This document shows, in pieces, positions 30,910 to 39,471 of a stretch of 40,683 nt of DNA. The notes under the pieces are model-generated. The model made no database searches. It was not told the origin of the DNA and saw only the letters and a list, made by a program, of their open reading frames with translations. The stretch lies in the NCBI RefSeq assembly GCF_944391105.1, contig NZ_CALXSK010000037.1, positions 1 through 40,683 of the forward strand, written 5' to 3'. The position numbers and the translations under genes were made by a program. How positions within the stretch are numbered: the first letter of the stretch is position 1; the number at the start of each line of letters is the position of its first letter. This stretch comes from an uncultured Victivallis sp. (GTDB lineage Bacteria; Verrucomicrobiota; Lentisphaeria; Victivallales; Victivallaceae).

Positions 30910-31989
30910 ATGGTCGATCCGGATAAAATCAATCAGGACAATGCTCCTGCCCAGGACAGCGACGATACCAAGACCAGAAAAACCGTGCGGCTGCGCCCCT
31001 CGGTGACACCGGCCGGGATCAACCTTACGCCGATGCCGAAGGCTCCGCTCACCGATCCGTTGAGCGGCCGGGACACCGACACCGGCAATCTTGAGGTCAT
31101 GGAGGATACGCAGACCCGTCGAACCGTCAAGCTCAAACCGATCTCCACACAGACCGGCCCGGCCATACAGCCGAAGATTCCGGTTGTGCAGAAACCCGCC
31201 GGGGACGGGGCGAACACCCAGACCCGCAAAACGATCGTACTCAAGCCGACCGCCGTCTCTCCGGCCAGCGTGAAGATCGACGGCCCCACCGGTGCGGCAC
31301 CGTCGGAATCCGACGACACCAAAACCCGCAAAACCGTGCGGCTGCGCCCCTCCGCCGTTACGCCGTCTCAGCTGAAAGTCGCCCCGGGTTCGGAGCCCGG
31401 TGAAACCGACATCGACAGCAGCGATACGATCAAAATCGCCCGCCCGGCCCGGCCCGGCGGGATGATCCCGCCGAAGGTTCCGCTTCCGGGGGCGAAACCG
31501 GCGGAGGCGTCGAAAGCGACCATGGTTCTGCCGGGACACGGACCGGCGGCGCCGCATCATCAGCCGGAAGGCGACCAGACGGCGCCATCCCATTCGCTTC
31601 CCGTTGCGAAACCGCTTCCGGCCGGGACACTGCGTCCGCAGGTGGCTCCGCAGCAGGCCACGCCGCAGGCTGTGCCTACGATCCCGACCCCCAAGAAGGA
31701 CGAGGACGATCTGCAGCTCAAACCGGTCGGCAGCGCGAACTCCAAGCTGCCCGGTGGAGATTTGAAAACCGCGGAAGGCGAAAAGGCGGAAGTGAAAAAG
31801 GAAGAGCCCGTCATGCCGGCGAAGCCCAAGGCGGCTCCGGGAGTTGATGCGCCTTCCAGGCTCTATCTCGTGCTGGCGGCGGTCAGTCTCGTGCTGATCG
31901 CGGTGACGGTGACGCTGACCACGGTTCAGTATCTGAACATCTGGGAAAAGCAGAACATCACGCTGCCGCTTGCGCCGTACGCGAAGTGA
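30910..31989 (+). CDS. Single-span membrane protein with repeated T-x-T-R-K-T motifs
   Basis: A 359-residue protein not recognised as a known family. The first 310 residues are low-complexity and rich in Pro, Lys, Thr and Ala. They contain at least four copies of a short motif: DTKTRKTVRLRP, DTQTRRTVKLKP, NTQTRKTIVLKP and DTKTRKTVRLRP, then a degenerate DTIKIARP. One hydrophobic helix near the C-terminus, LVLAAVSLVLIAVTVTLTTVQYL, anchors it, leaving about ten residues outside. With no signal peptide the repeats probably face the cytoplasm, a tail-anchor-like arrangement. Thr flanked by basic residues could be a kinase or FHA-domain target (speculation). A GGGTGAAAG site precedes the ATG. The first and fourth repeats are also alike at DNA level (30961-31002, 31312-31353). 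Confidence 0.8.
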   Translation: MVDPDKINQDNAPAQDSDDTKTRKTVRLRPSVTPAGINLTPMPKAPLTDPLSGRDTDTGNLEVMEDTQTRRTVKLKPISTQTGPAIQPKIPVVQKPAGDGANTQTRKTIVLKPTAVSPASVKIDGPTGAAPSESDDTKTRKTVRLRPSAVTPSQLKVAPGSEPGETDIDSSDTIKIARPARPGGMIPPKVPLPGAKPAEASKATMVLPGHGPAAPHHQPEGDQTAPSHSLPVAKPLPAGTLRPQVAPQQATPQAVPTIPTPKKDEDDLQLKPVGSANSKLPGGDLKTAEGEKAEVKKEEPVMPAKPKAAPGVDAPSRLYLVLAAVSLVLIAVTVTLTTVQYLNIWEKQNITLPLAPYAK

Positions 31990-32006
31990 CTCCATGAGAA
32001 CTCCGA

Positions 32007-32043
32007 TTCCCTCCGGTGCGACGGTACCGGGGGGGATTTTTTT
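32007..32043 (+). terminator. Rho-independent terminator after the T-repeat gene
   Basis: TCCCTCCGGT pairs imperfectly (G-T wobbles) with ACCGGGGGGGA across a short loop and is followed by seven T residues. It lies about 20 bases after the stop at 31989. Confidence 0.75.
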
Positions 32044-32104
32044 ATTCCAGCCACCAGAAACACGATGATGGTTTCCGCATGAATTCCTACCGCCGGATAC
32101 ACGA

Positions 32105-34279
32105 ATGAACGAACCGCAGGCACAACAACACGCGACGCTGCGCGGAGAGATCACCCGGGTCGTTTTCGAGAACGAGGACGGCTCGTTCGCCGTCATCCGG
32201 GTTCGCGAACCGGGCAGCCGGGAATACGCAGTGTGCGGGCCGGTCGCGGGGGTGGTTGCCGGGCAGGAGATCGAAGTCGAGGGGGTCTGGGAGCAGCACG
32301 CGGAATTCGGGCGCCAGCTCCGGGCCGGACAGTTCCGGATCATCCTGCCGAGCACTCCGGAGGGACTCAAACGATATCTGAGTTCCGGCGTGATTCCCGG
32401 GATCGGGCCGAAAACCGCCGCCCTGATCGTCGACCATTTCGGAGCAAAAACCCTCTCGATGCTCGACGCGGGGGAGGCACAGCTCAAAGCCATTCCCGGA
32501 ATCGGACCGAAAAAAGCCGAGGCGATCGCGCGCGTCTGGCGGGAATCCGCCGCCCGGCGGGACAGTTACATTTTCCTGCAGGGGCTCGGCATCACTCCGG
32601 CTTTCTGCGCACGGCTCTTCAAGCGGTACGGCGAAGCCGCGCCGCAGATGGTGAAGACGAACCCCTACCGGCTCGCGGAGGAGGTCGACGGGATCGGATT
32701 CCTGAAGGCCGATGAAATCGCCAAATCCCTCGGGATTCCCCGGGACTCCATTCCGCGTCTGACCGCTGCAGCCGTGCACAGCCTCAACGGCATGATTGCG
32801 AACGGTGACGTCTGCTGTCCGTTTGAGACACTCGTGACCGCGACCGCGGAACTTGCGGACGAACCGCCCGAACGTGCCCGACTCGGCATCGAGGCGGCAG
32901 TGGAGCGCCGTCTTCTGCGAATCATGGACGGGGAGATCTACACGCCGCGGCTCGCCCGCGCGGAAACGGAACTGCCGACGCTTGTGGCGCGCCTTGCGAT
33001 GTCGGAAGATTTCGCGGGGAAGAAACTCCGCCCCGTCGCGGGGAGCCGTCTCACCCTGAACGCCGAACAGAAGCTCGCCGTCGAACGGGTCAACGCATCC
33101 GCACTGAGCATCATCACCGGAGGTCCCGGCGTCGGCAAAACCACCGTGGTCGGCGAAATCGTCCGCCGTGCGCAGAAAGCGAATCTGAAAATCGCGCTCG
33201 CGGCGCCGACCGGACGTGCGGCAAAACGGCTTTCCGAATCGACCGGAGTCGCGGCTCAGACGCTGCATCGGCTGCTCCAGTACGATCCGGCGACCAACCA
33301 GTTCAACAGCAATGCCGACTCTCCGCTGAACTGTGATCTGCTGATCGTTGACGAGATTTCGATGCTTGATATTCTGCTTGCGCAGGCGCTGTTCCGGGCA
33401 ATTCCGCCGGGGAGTTCGGTCGTTCTTGTAGGCGACCGGGATCAGCTTCCCTCGGTCGGTCCGGGGACGGTGCTCTCCAGTTTCATCGAATCGCGATGGT
33501 TCCTCGTGACGGAACTCACGCAGATCTTCCGGCAGGCGGAAAACAGCCGGATCATCGTGAACGCCCATCGCGTGAACCACGGACAAATGCCGGAAAAACC
33601 GCAGATGCGCAACGGCGAACTTCTGGATTTCTACTGGATCGAACAGGACGACCCGGAGAAGGCGCTCTCGATCATCGAAAAACTCGTCTCGGACCGGATT
33701 CCGGCCCGGTTCGGGTTCGATCCCGTCGACGACATTCAAATCCTGACCCCGATGAACCGGGGCCTCTGCGGAACCGCCGCAATCAACGAACGGATCGAAG
33801 CCTTGCTGAATCCTCAGGAACAGCGGCAGTTCAAGTTCGGCGAGCGCGTGTTCAAATGTGGTGACAAGGTCATGCAGATCACGAACAACTACGACAAGGG
33901 CGTGTTCAACGGCGACCTCGGGCGGCTCGCCCGGATCGATGTTCCCGCAAAAAAGTTCAGCGTGCTCTTCGACGGGCCGCACACCGTCACCTATCACTTC
34001 GACGAAGCCGACCAGATCACGCACGCCTACGCCGTGACCGTCCACAAATCGCAGGGAAGCGAATTCCCGGTTGTGATCCTGCCGTTTCTGAGCCAGCATT
34101 ACATGATGCTGCAGCGGAATCTGCTCTACACGGCCATGACCAGAGCAAAGAAACTGCTGATTCTGGTCGGCAGCCGCCGGGCGGTTCAGCTTGCAGTGGA
34201 GAATGCGCGGCTCGAACCGCGATCGACGCTGCTCACGCGCCGGCTTCTGGAAAAACGGCACGAACTGCTGCGGAAATGA
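32105..34279 (+). CDS. recD2: ATP-dependent RecD-like DNA helicase (RecD2)
   Basis: A 724-residue superfamily 1 helicase of the RecD2 group found in bacteria without RecBC partners. It unwinds DNA 5'-3' and acts in repair and replication. Residues about 5-80 form an OB-like N-domain. Two helix-hairpin-helix segments follow (VIPGIGPKTAALIVDHFG, AIPGIGPKKAEAIARVW). The motor domains hold Walker A GGPGVGKTTV, DEAD-like LLIVDEISMLD, the motif-III region VLVGDRDQLPSVGPG, and near the end YAVTVHKSQGSEFPVVILP plus LYTAMTRAKKLLILVG. Length matches RecD2. No clear Shine-Dalgarno precedes the ATG at 32105, but the start fits the family N-terminus. Confidence 0.94.
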   Translation: MNEPQAQQHATLRGEITRVVFENEDGSFAVIRVREPGSREYAVCGPVAGVVAGQEIEVEGVWEQHAEFGRQLRAGQFRIILPSTPEGLKRYLSSGVIPGIGPKTAALIVDHFGAKTLSMLDAGEAQLKAIPGIGPKKAEAIARVWRESAARRDSYIFLQGLGITPAFCARLFKRYGEAAPQMVKTNPYRLAEEVDGIGFLKADEIAKSLGIPRDSIPRLTAAAVHSLNGMIANGDVCCPFETLVTATAELADEPPERARLGIEAAVERRLLRIMDGEIYTPRLARAETELPTLVARLAMSEDFAGKKLRPVAGSRLTLNAEQKLAVERVNASALSIITGGPGVGKTTVVGEIVRRAQKANLKIALAAPTGRAAKRLSESTGVAAQTLHRLLQYDPATNQFNSNADSPLNCDLLIVDEISMLDILLAQALFRAIPPGSSVVLVGDRDQLPSVGPGTVLSSFIESRWFLVTELTQIFRQAENSRIIVNAHRVNHGQMPEKPQMRNGELLDFYWIEQDDPEKALSIIEKLVSDRIPARFGFDPVDDIQILTPMNRGLCGTAAINERIEALLNPQEQRQFKFGERVFKCGDKVMQITNNYDKGVFNGDLGRLARIDVPAKKFSVLFDGPHTVTYHFDEADQITHAYAVTVHKSQGSEFPVVILPFLSQHYMMLQRNLLYTAMTRAKKLLILVGSRRAVQLAVENARLEPRSTLLTRRLLEKRHELLRK

Positions 34280-34422
34280 GCGGAACAGAGCACTGCCGTC
34301 ATTTTGCCGCGTCTCGACTTGCTTTTTCCGGAATCGATGTTACCTTATAGAAGAAAAGGTTACCATTTCCGATATCGGCGCCGGCCGATTCCGGCAGCAT
34401 CTGCAACAGAGGGGGCTATTTT

Positions 34423-34737
34423 ATGAAGAAACTGATGATCATCGGCGGCATCGCTGCGGCGGTTCTGGTTGCGGCGGGAGTTCTGACTTCGCTGCCCGCG
34501 CAGGCGGACAGCAGCAGCGATTCGCAGCTCTTCAACGCGGGCCGCTATGCTCTCGTCGCGGCGGAGGTCGATACTCTGACTCTGCAGCAGGGAGTCGGCA
34601 ACGAACAGCAGGTCGTCCTGAAGATCGACACCGTCACCGGCCAGGTGTGGGTGCTGCAAATCACCTCCGGCGGTCCGAACAACGCCCAGGTCACCAACGC
34701 GACCTGGCAGCCGGTCACCGACATGCAGCAGCAGTAA
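34423..34737 (+). CDS. Small secreted protein of unknown function
   Basis: A 104-residue precursor. Residues 1-28 form a signal peptide (MIIGGIAAAVLVAAGVLTSLPAQA, Ala-x-Ala cleavage). The mature part of about 76 residues is Gln-, Val- and Thr-rich with the pattern GRYALVAAEVDTLTLQQ, VVLKIDTVTGQVWVLQI and TWQPVT. The repeated beta-strand-like character suggests a small beta protein. I do not recognise the family. A strong AGGGGG site lies six bases before the ATG and a clear terminator follows, so it is a monocistronic expressed gene. Confidence 0.75.
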   Translation: MKKLMIIGGIAAAVLVAAGVLTSLPAQADSSSDSQLFNAGRYALVAAEVDTLTLQQGVGNEQQVVLKIDTVTGQVWVLQITSGGPNNAQVTNATWQPVTDMQQQ

Positions 34738-34752
34738 ATTCCGCCATTCGAA

Positions 34753-34786
34753 AACGCCGACGCACGACCGCGCCGGCGTTTTTTTT
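34753..34786 (+). terminator. Rho-independent terminator of the small secreted protein gene
   Basis: AACGCCG (34753-34759) pairs with CGGCGTT (34774-34780), followed by a T tract to 34786. It lies 15 bases after the stop codon. Confidence 0.85.
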
Positions 34787-34791
34787 GCATG

Positions 34792-34822
34792 AAAAAACCC
34801 GGGCGGCGGAAAACCACCCGGG
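34792..34822 (-). terminator. Rho-independent terminator of the DeoR-E1-E2 operon
   Basis: On the minus strand CCCGGGTGG pairs with CCGCCCGGG (one G-T pair) across a seven-base loop and is followed by six T residues. It lies 19 bases past the E2 stop and back-to-back with the plus-strand terminator. Confidence 0.85.
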
Positions 34823-34841
34823 AATCGGAACAAACCGTCGT

Positions 34842-36230
34842 TCAGATCAGGGAGTCCCAGAGCGAAGCATCCTCAAGTTTGGCGCGGATGCAGTTCGCAA
34901 ATGCGGCGGCCATCGCTCCGTCGACGATGCGGTGGTCGGCGGAAACCGTGATCTTCATGATGTCGCGAACAACGATTTCGCCGTCGCGCACGACCGGGGT
35001 CGGAATGCAGCTCGCGACCGCGAGAATCGCACTCTCGCCCGGATTCACGATCGCCTGGAAGCTCTCGACGTTCATCATGCCCATGTTCGAAATCGTGAAG
35101 GTTCCGCCTTTCATTTCATCCGGCGTGAGCTTGCCCGCGCGCGCCTTTTCGGCGAGTTCACCCGATTCGGCCTGAATCTCGTCGAGCCCCTTGCGGTCGG
35201 CGTTCGCGATAACCGGCACCACGAGCCCGTTGTCGACCGACACGGCCATGCCGATGTTGACCTTCGACTTCTGCGAAACCGAAACGCCGTCGCAGAAGGC
35301 GTTCACATTCGGAAACTCCTTGAGCGCCAGTGCGACCGCCTTGATGATAAAGACGTTGACGGAGAGGTTGATTCCCCCGGCCTTCAGCTTGCGGCGTTTC
35401 TCCATGAGGTCGCTCATATCCACCGCGACCGTGACGTAAAAGTGCGGAATCGTCTGCTTGGCCTGGGTCAGCCGCTGGGCGATGACCTTGCGCATCGTAT
35501 TGAACGGCTTCGGACGTTCGGCGATCGCGGCCTTCACGTCGGCGATCGTAATACGGCCGCCCTCCCCCGTTCCTTCGAGTTCGGTCATCTCAAGTTTCGC
35601 CTCGGCGGCGAGGTTCAGAGCCACCGGCGTGATCTTCCGCTGGAAATATCCGGTCGACTCGAGATAGTTCTTCACATCCTGCTCGGTCACGCGAACGCCC
35701 GCGGCGGGAACTTTCGCGACGTCGATCAGGTAATCCGCCGCAAATTTCTTCGCTCGCGGCGAGACCGGCTTCTTCGCCGGAGCCGCCGCCTTCGGAGCCG
35801 GAGCCGGAGGCGGAATCACCGGAGCCGGAGCCGGAGCCACGGGCGCAGCCGGGGCTGACGCTTTCGGCGCAGGCGCTGCCGGGGCCGCAGGAGCAGGCGC
35901 GGGCGCGGGAGCGGGAGCCGCAGGAGCAGGCGTGGGCGTGAGCGCGGGAGCGGGAGCCGCCGCGAGCATCTCGGCCGGAACCGCTTCGCCGGGCTCTCCG
36001 ACAATCGCGGCGGTCGTGGTCATGACCGGGACCTCAACGCCGACCGGGGTCACGATCTTCAGGATCGTCCCCTCGAACTGGGATTCGACTTCGAGCACGG
36101 CCTTGTCGGTCTCAACCTCGAAGAGGACATCGCCCTTCTTGATCTTGTCGCCCTCCTTGACCCGCCACGAGGCGATGGTCACGGTCTCCTCGGACTGTCC
36201 GAGTTTCGGAACGGGAATTCTGGTCGCCAT
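34842..36230 (-). CDS. 2-oxoacid dehydrogenase E2 (dihydrolipoamide acyltransferase)
   Basis: A 462-residue E2 core enzyme that transfers an acyl group from E1 to CoA, most likely acetyl in a pyruvate dehydrogenase complex. Residues 1-80 are one lipoyl domain with the lipoylated Lys43 in VETDKAVLEVES. About 86-158 is an Ala/Pro linker. About 160-197 is the E1/E3-binding domain (VSPRAKKFAADYLIDV, VRVTEQDVKNYL). About 230-462 is the catalytic domain with GTFTISNMGMMNVESFQAIVNPGESAILAVA and the active-site DHRIVDG. AGGAGGT precedes the ATG. It is 25 bases downstream of the fused E1 gene. No E3 gene is present in the window. Pyruvate is preferred over branched-chain substrates only by general likeness. 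Confidence 0.92.
   Translation of the reverse strand: MATRIPVPKLGQSEETVTIASWRVKEGDKIKKGDVLFEVETDKAVLEVESQFEGTILKIVTPVGVEVPVMTTTAAIVGEPGEAVPAEMLAAAPAPALTPTPAPAAPAPAPAPAPAAPAAPAPKASAPAAPVAPAPAPVIPPPAPAPKAAAPAKKPVSPRAKKFAADYLIDVAKVPAAGVRVTEQDVKNYLESTGYFQRKITPVALNLAAEAKLEMTELEGTGEGGRITIADVKAAIAERPKPFNTMRKVIAQRLTQAKQTIPHFYVTVAVDMSDLMEKRRKLKAGGINLSVNVFIIKAVALALKEFPNVNAFCDGVSVSQKSKVNIGMAVSVDNGLVVPVIANADRKGLDEIQAESGELAEKARAGKLTPDEMKGGTFTISNMGMMNVESFQAIVNPGESAILAVASCIPTPVVRDGEIVVRDIMKITVSADHRIVDGAMAAAFANCIRAKLEDASLWDSLI
35780..35965 (-). repeat. GC-rich low-complexity Ala/Pro linker coding repeat
   Basis: Short GGAGCCGGAGCC-like and GCGGGCGCAGGA-like units recur within the E2 gene and encode the flexible (AP)n linker between the lipoyl and E1/E3-binding domains. 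This is protein-level low complexity, not a mobile or CRISPR repeat. Confidence 0.8.
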
Positions 36231-36255
36231 GATGTGTACCTCCTGTTCCGTTCGA

Positions 36256-38553
36256 TCAGTACAGTTTCTTCACGGCCGCGACGATGTCGGCAACCGAGGG
36301 GAGGAACGCCGCTTCAAGCGAATACGCCTGTGGCGCGATGCCGTTCTTCGCACCGACCTTCAGCACCGGAGCGTCGAGGTAGTCGAAGCAGTTCGCCACG
36401 ACCTGCGAGACGATCTCGCCCGTGAAGCTGCCGATGTCGACGCACTGGCTCACGACCACACAGCGCCCGGTCTTGCGCACCGAGGCGAACACCGCCTCGG
36501 AGTCGAACGGCACGAGCGTACGCGGATCGATCACCTCAGCGGAAATTCCTTCCGCCGCCAGCTGATCGGCCGCCTTGAGCGCATCCGCGACCGCCGGACC
36601 CCATGCGACGATCGTCACATCCGACCCTTCGCGCACGACGTTCGCCACGCCGAATGGAACCGTGTACTCCTCTTCCGGAACCACCCCCTTCACGTTATAG
36701 AGCAGCTGCCCTTCGACGAAAACCACCGGATTGTTCGTACGGACGGCAGTCTTGATCATTCCTTTCGCATCGTAAGGATTCGAGGGATACGCGACGTAAG
36801 TCCCCGGAATGTGCGCGAACATCGACTCGAGCGACTGCGAATGCTGCCCGCCGTACCCCTTGCCGCCGCCGACGCTGCAGCGCACCACGAGCGGAACCTC
36901 CGTCGAAGCACCGGTCATGTAGTGCCACTTCGCGGCCTGGTTCGAGATCTGGTCGGAGGACATCAGCGCGAAATCCATGTACATCAGCTCCGCCACCGGG
37001 CGGTAGCCGGTCATCGCCATGCCGACCGCCGCGCCGCAGATGCACGCCTCGGAGATCGGAGTGTTGAAAACCCGGTCGCGTCCGAACGCCTCGAGCATTC
37101 CCTTCGAGAGCTTGAACGCGCCGCCGTACTCCGCGACGTCCTCACCGAAGAGCACGACCCGCTTGTCACGCGCCATCTCTTCACAGAGTCCCTCCTTGAT
37201 CGCATCGCGGTAGGTGACCATGCCGTTCGCATCGCGCCTGGCGCGCGGCAGCGGCTCATAGAGTTTCGGAGAGGCATAAGCCGCCGGAACGACTTCGCTG
37301 TCGGTATCGGTGTACATGTATTTGATCACGTCGGCCGGATCGGGATCGGCGGCGTCGGCGGCGCGACGGGCGGCGCGGGCGTTCCGCGCGGCGACCTTCG
37401 CCTCAAGCGCGCTCAACTCCTTCTCGTTCATAATTTTCGCTTCGAGCAGACGCGCCCGGAACGTCGCGACCGGATCGACCTCTTTCCAACGCGCCTCCTC
37501 CTCGCGGGTGCGGTATTCATTACGCGGGTCCGAGAGCGAATGGCCGTAGTAACGATACGTGTCGAACTCAAGCAGGACCGGACCCTCGCCCTTTGCGATG
37601 AGCGCCTTCGCGCGGGCAATCGCGTCGCGGACGGCGAGGATATCCATGCCATTCACGATCTCCGCGTGCATGTTGTCATTGTCGAATCCGGCGCCGCGCC
37701 GCGCGAGATGGTCGACGCCGGTCACTTCGCCGTCGGCGCGTCCGGTCATGCCGTAGTGATTGTTGATGAGGCAGTAGATGATCGGCAGTCCGAAATCGGT
37801 CTCGGCCAGATCCCCCCGGAACTGATCCTGGCTCGCCCAGTTCAGCGCCTCAAGCACGACGCCGTTCGAATAGGCGCCGTCCCCCGCAAACGAGCAGACG
37901 ACACGCCCCTTCATCGAATCCTCGATGCGGCAGGTCATCGCCGCGCCGGTCGCAATCGGGATGCCGCCGCCGACGATCGCATTCGCGCCGAGGTGGCCGA
38001 CGCGGAAGTCCGCGATGTGCATGCCGCCGCCGCGTCCCTTGCCGTACCCCTCCTCCTTGCCGAAAAGCTCGGCGATCGTGCGGAAGACGTGATCCTCCAG
38101 AACCGCCTCGCGCAACTCTTCGCCGGAGAGGGTTGCGAATTCCGGGCAGCGTTCGTGCAGTTCGGCTTCGGTCATGCGCTTGATCGCATGGAATCCCTTC
38201 GCGATCGAGTCGCCGTGCCCGCGGTGCGTACTAGTGATGAGGTCCGTGATGTTCAGCATCGAGCAGACGCCGGCGGCGGTCGCCTCCTGGCCGATGGAGA
38301 GGTGGGTCGGTCCGCGGTAGTTGTAGTCGCTGATGACCTCGTAAGCACCCGTGCGGCATTTGTTGATCATATCCTCGAATTCGCGGATCACGAGCATCGA
38401 CTCGTAAAGTTCGGCGGCTTCGGCTTTGGAAATCTCTTTGGCTTTGTACTCCTCGGCCAGCGTCTTCGAGAATGTGTAGGCGGGAATCGGCTTGAGTCGG
38501 ATGGTTGTCTTGCGGAAATCGGGGCCACGGTCGGAGAGATAGTTGTTCGCCAT
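36256..38553 (-). CDS. Fused 2-oxoacid dehydrogenase E1 alpha-beta subunit
   Basis: A 765-residue thiamine-diphosphate enzyme in which the alpha and beta chains are one polypeptide. The alpha part (about 1-390) has YRGPTHLSIGQEATAAGV, THRGHGDSIAKG and the ThDP motif from FAGDGAYSNG to LINNHYGM. After a charged linker (about 390-435) the beta part (about 440-765) has KRVVLFGEDVAEYGGAFKLSKGM, FNTPISEACICGAAVGMAMTG, RCSVGGGKGYGGQHSQS and VIDPRTLVPFD. It decarboxylates a 2-oxoacid, probably pyruvate, and acylates the E2 lipoyl group. It lies between the DeoR regulator and E2. Separate genes are usual; fused forms are known in Bacteroidota and Chlamydiae-like lineages. Confidence 0.92.
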   Translation of the reverse strand: MANNYLSDRGPDFRKTTIRLKPIPAYTFSKTLAEEYKAKEISKAEAAELYESMLVIREFEDMINKCRTGAYEVISDYNYRGPTHLSIGQEATAAGVCSMLNITDLITSTHRGHGDSIAKGFHAIKRMTEAELHERCPEFATLSGEELREAVLEDHVFRTIAELFGKEEGYGKGRGGGMHIADFRVGHLGANAIVGGGIPIATGAAMTCRIEDSMKGRVVCSFAGDGAYSNGVVLEALNWASQDQFRGDLAETDFGLPIIYCLINNHYGMTGRADGEVTGVDHLARRGAGFDNDNMHAEIVNGMDILAVRDAIARAKALIAKGEGPVLLEFDTYRYYGHSLSDPRNEYRTREEEARWKEVDPVATFRARLLEAKIMNEKELSALEAKVAARNARAARRAADAADPDPADVIKYMYTDTDSEVVPAAYASPKLYEPLPRARRDANGMVTYRDAIKEGLCEEMARDKRVVLFGEDVAEYGGAFKLSKGMLEAFGRDRVFNTPISEACICGAAVGMAMTGYRPVAELMYMDFALMSSDQISNQAAKWHYMTGASTEVPLVVRCSVGGGKGYGGQHSQSLESMFAHIPGTYVAYPSNPYDAKGMIKTAVRTNNPVVFVEGQLLYNVKGVVPEEEYTVPFGVANVVREGSDVTIVAWGPAVADALKAADQLAAEGISAEVIDPRTLVPFDSEAVFASVRKTGRCVVVSQCVDIGSFTGEIVSQVVANCFDYLDAPVLKVGAKNGIAPQAYSLEAAFLPSVADIVAAVKKLY

Positions 38554-38574
38554 TTTGCTTTCCTCTGGTTGGTG

Positions 38575-39357
38575 TTATGCCATTATGAGTTTGATCTTAT
38601 TTTTCTTCAATATCTTCTGCAGTTCAGACGGAGCGCCGGAATCGGTCACGACGATGTCGAAGTCATCGAGTTTCCCCGCTTCGACGAGCGATGTGCGCCC
38701 GAACTTTCCGGAGTCAGCCAGCAGAATCGCCTGCTCCGCGCGGCCGAGGATCAATTTCTTCGTGAACGCCTCGCCCGGATCGGTGGTGGAGACGCCGGAC
38801 GCCGTGAGCCCGATCGTGCCGAAAAACGCCTTGCCGATGTGCAGCGCCTCCCCGATCGGAGAGGTCAGCGGCCCGACCAGCGTGCGCGAAAGCGGTCGGA
38901 ACTCTCCTCCGAGCAGGATGAGTTTGTGTCCTGACTCCATGAGTTCAGCCGCGGCCATGAGGGAATTCGTCACGACGGTCAGTTCGCGGCGACTCTCGAG
39001 TTTGCGCGCAAGTGCGAGGACGGTGCTGCCGCCGTCGAGGTAAACCGAGTCACCATTCTCGATGAGCCCGAGCGCGGCCTCGGCAATGCGCTCCTTCTCA
39101 TCGGCGCGCAACGTGGCCTTCTCGTGAAACAGCAACTCGCGTTTTGTCCCCTCGTCGACTCTCACCGCGCCGCCGTGCACGCGCTGAAGTTCGCCGCGCT
39201 GTTCGAGTGTGCGCAGATCGCGCCGCACGGTCGCCTCGGAGACCTGCAGCGTTGCCGCCAGTTCCGAGATCGTCCGGACCCCGTTCCCGAGCGCCTCCAG
39301 GATCAAAGCCTCGCGCTCCGGGGTAAGCAGTTTTCGATTGTTCCCATGACTGATCAT
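38575..39357 (-). CDS. DeoR-family transcription regulator
   Basis: A 260-residue DeoR-type repressor. The N-terminal helix-turn-helix reads RTISELAATLQVSEATVRRDLRTLEQRGELQRVHGGAV (about 29-66). The C-terminal part is the DeoRC sugar-phosphate-sensing domain (YLDGGSTVLALARKL, LTVVTNSLMAA, LILLGGEF, ILLADSGKFGRTS). It is first in the minus-strand operon with the E1 and E2 genes, 21 bases before E1, so it probably ties pyruvate oxidation to sugar-phosphate levels (inference). No Shine-Dalgarno precedes the ATG at 39357, and the likely -10 is only six bases upstream, suggesting a leaderless mRNA. Confidence 0.93.
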   Translation of the reverse strand: MISHGNNRKLLTPEREALILEALGNGVRTISELAATLQVSEATVRRDLRTLEQRGELQRVHGGAVRVDEGTKRELLFHEKATLRADEKERIAEAALGLIENGDSVYLDGGSTVLALARKLESRRELTVVTNSLMAAAELMESGHKLILLGGEFRPLSRTLVGPLTSPIGEALHIGKAFFGTIGLTASGVSTTDPGEAFTKKLILGRAEQAILLADSGKFGRTSLVEAGKLDDFDIVVTDSGAPSELQKILKKNKIKLIMA

Positions 39358-39363
39358 GTTTAT

Positions 39364-39391
39364 ATTGTATCACATTTTTTTATTTTTGCAA
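39364..39391 (-). promoter_or_regulatory. Promoter of the DeoR-E1-E2 operon, apparently leaderless
   Basis: On the minus strand TTGCAA (39391-39386) and TACAAT (39369-39364) are separated by 16 bases. Six bases (ATAAAC) then lead to the ATG at 39357, so transcription would start at or next to the start codon. Confidence 0.55.
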
Positions 39392-39471
39392 GTTTATGAA
39401 AGAATTTGACAAATTTTTTCATTTTCCGGTCCCAAAAGATTCTCGCACAGAAAAAAATTTCAAAAAAATCA

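Noticed and set aside
35780..35965. Short GC-rich tandem repeats suggestive of a repeat array
   Set aside because: They encode the flexible Ala/Pro linker of E2 in frame; there is no spacer/repeat regularity of a CRISPR and no mobile-element feature.
35932..38934. 1000-residue open frame on the plus strand
   Set aside because: It lies antisense to the clear E1 and E2 genes and has Arg/His/Asp-rich composition with no domains. High-GC codon bias on the true strand keeps this frame open.
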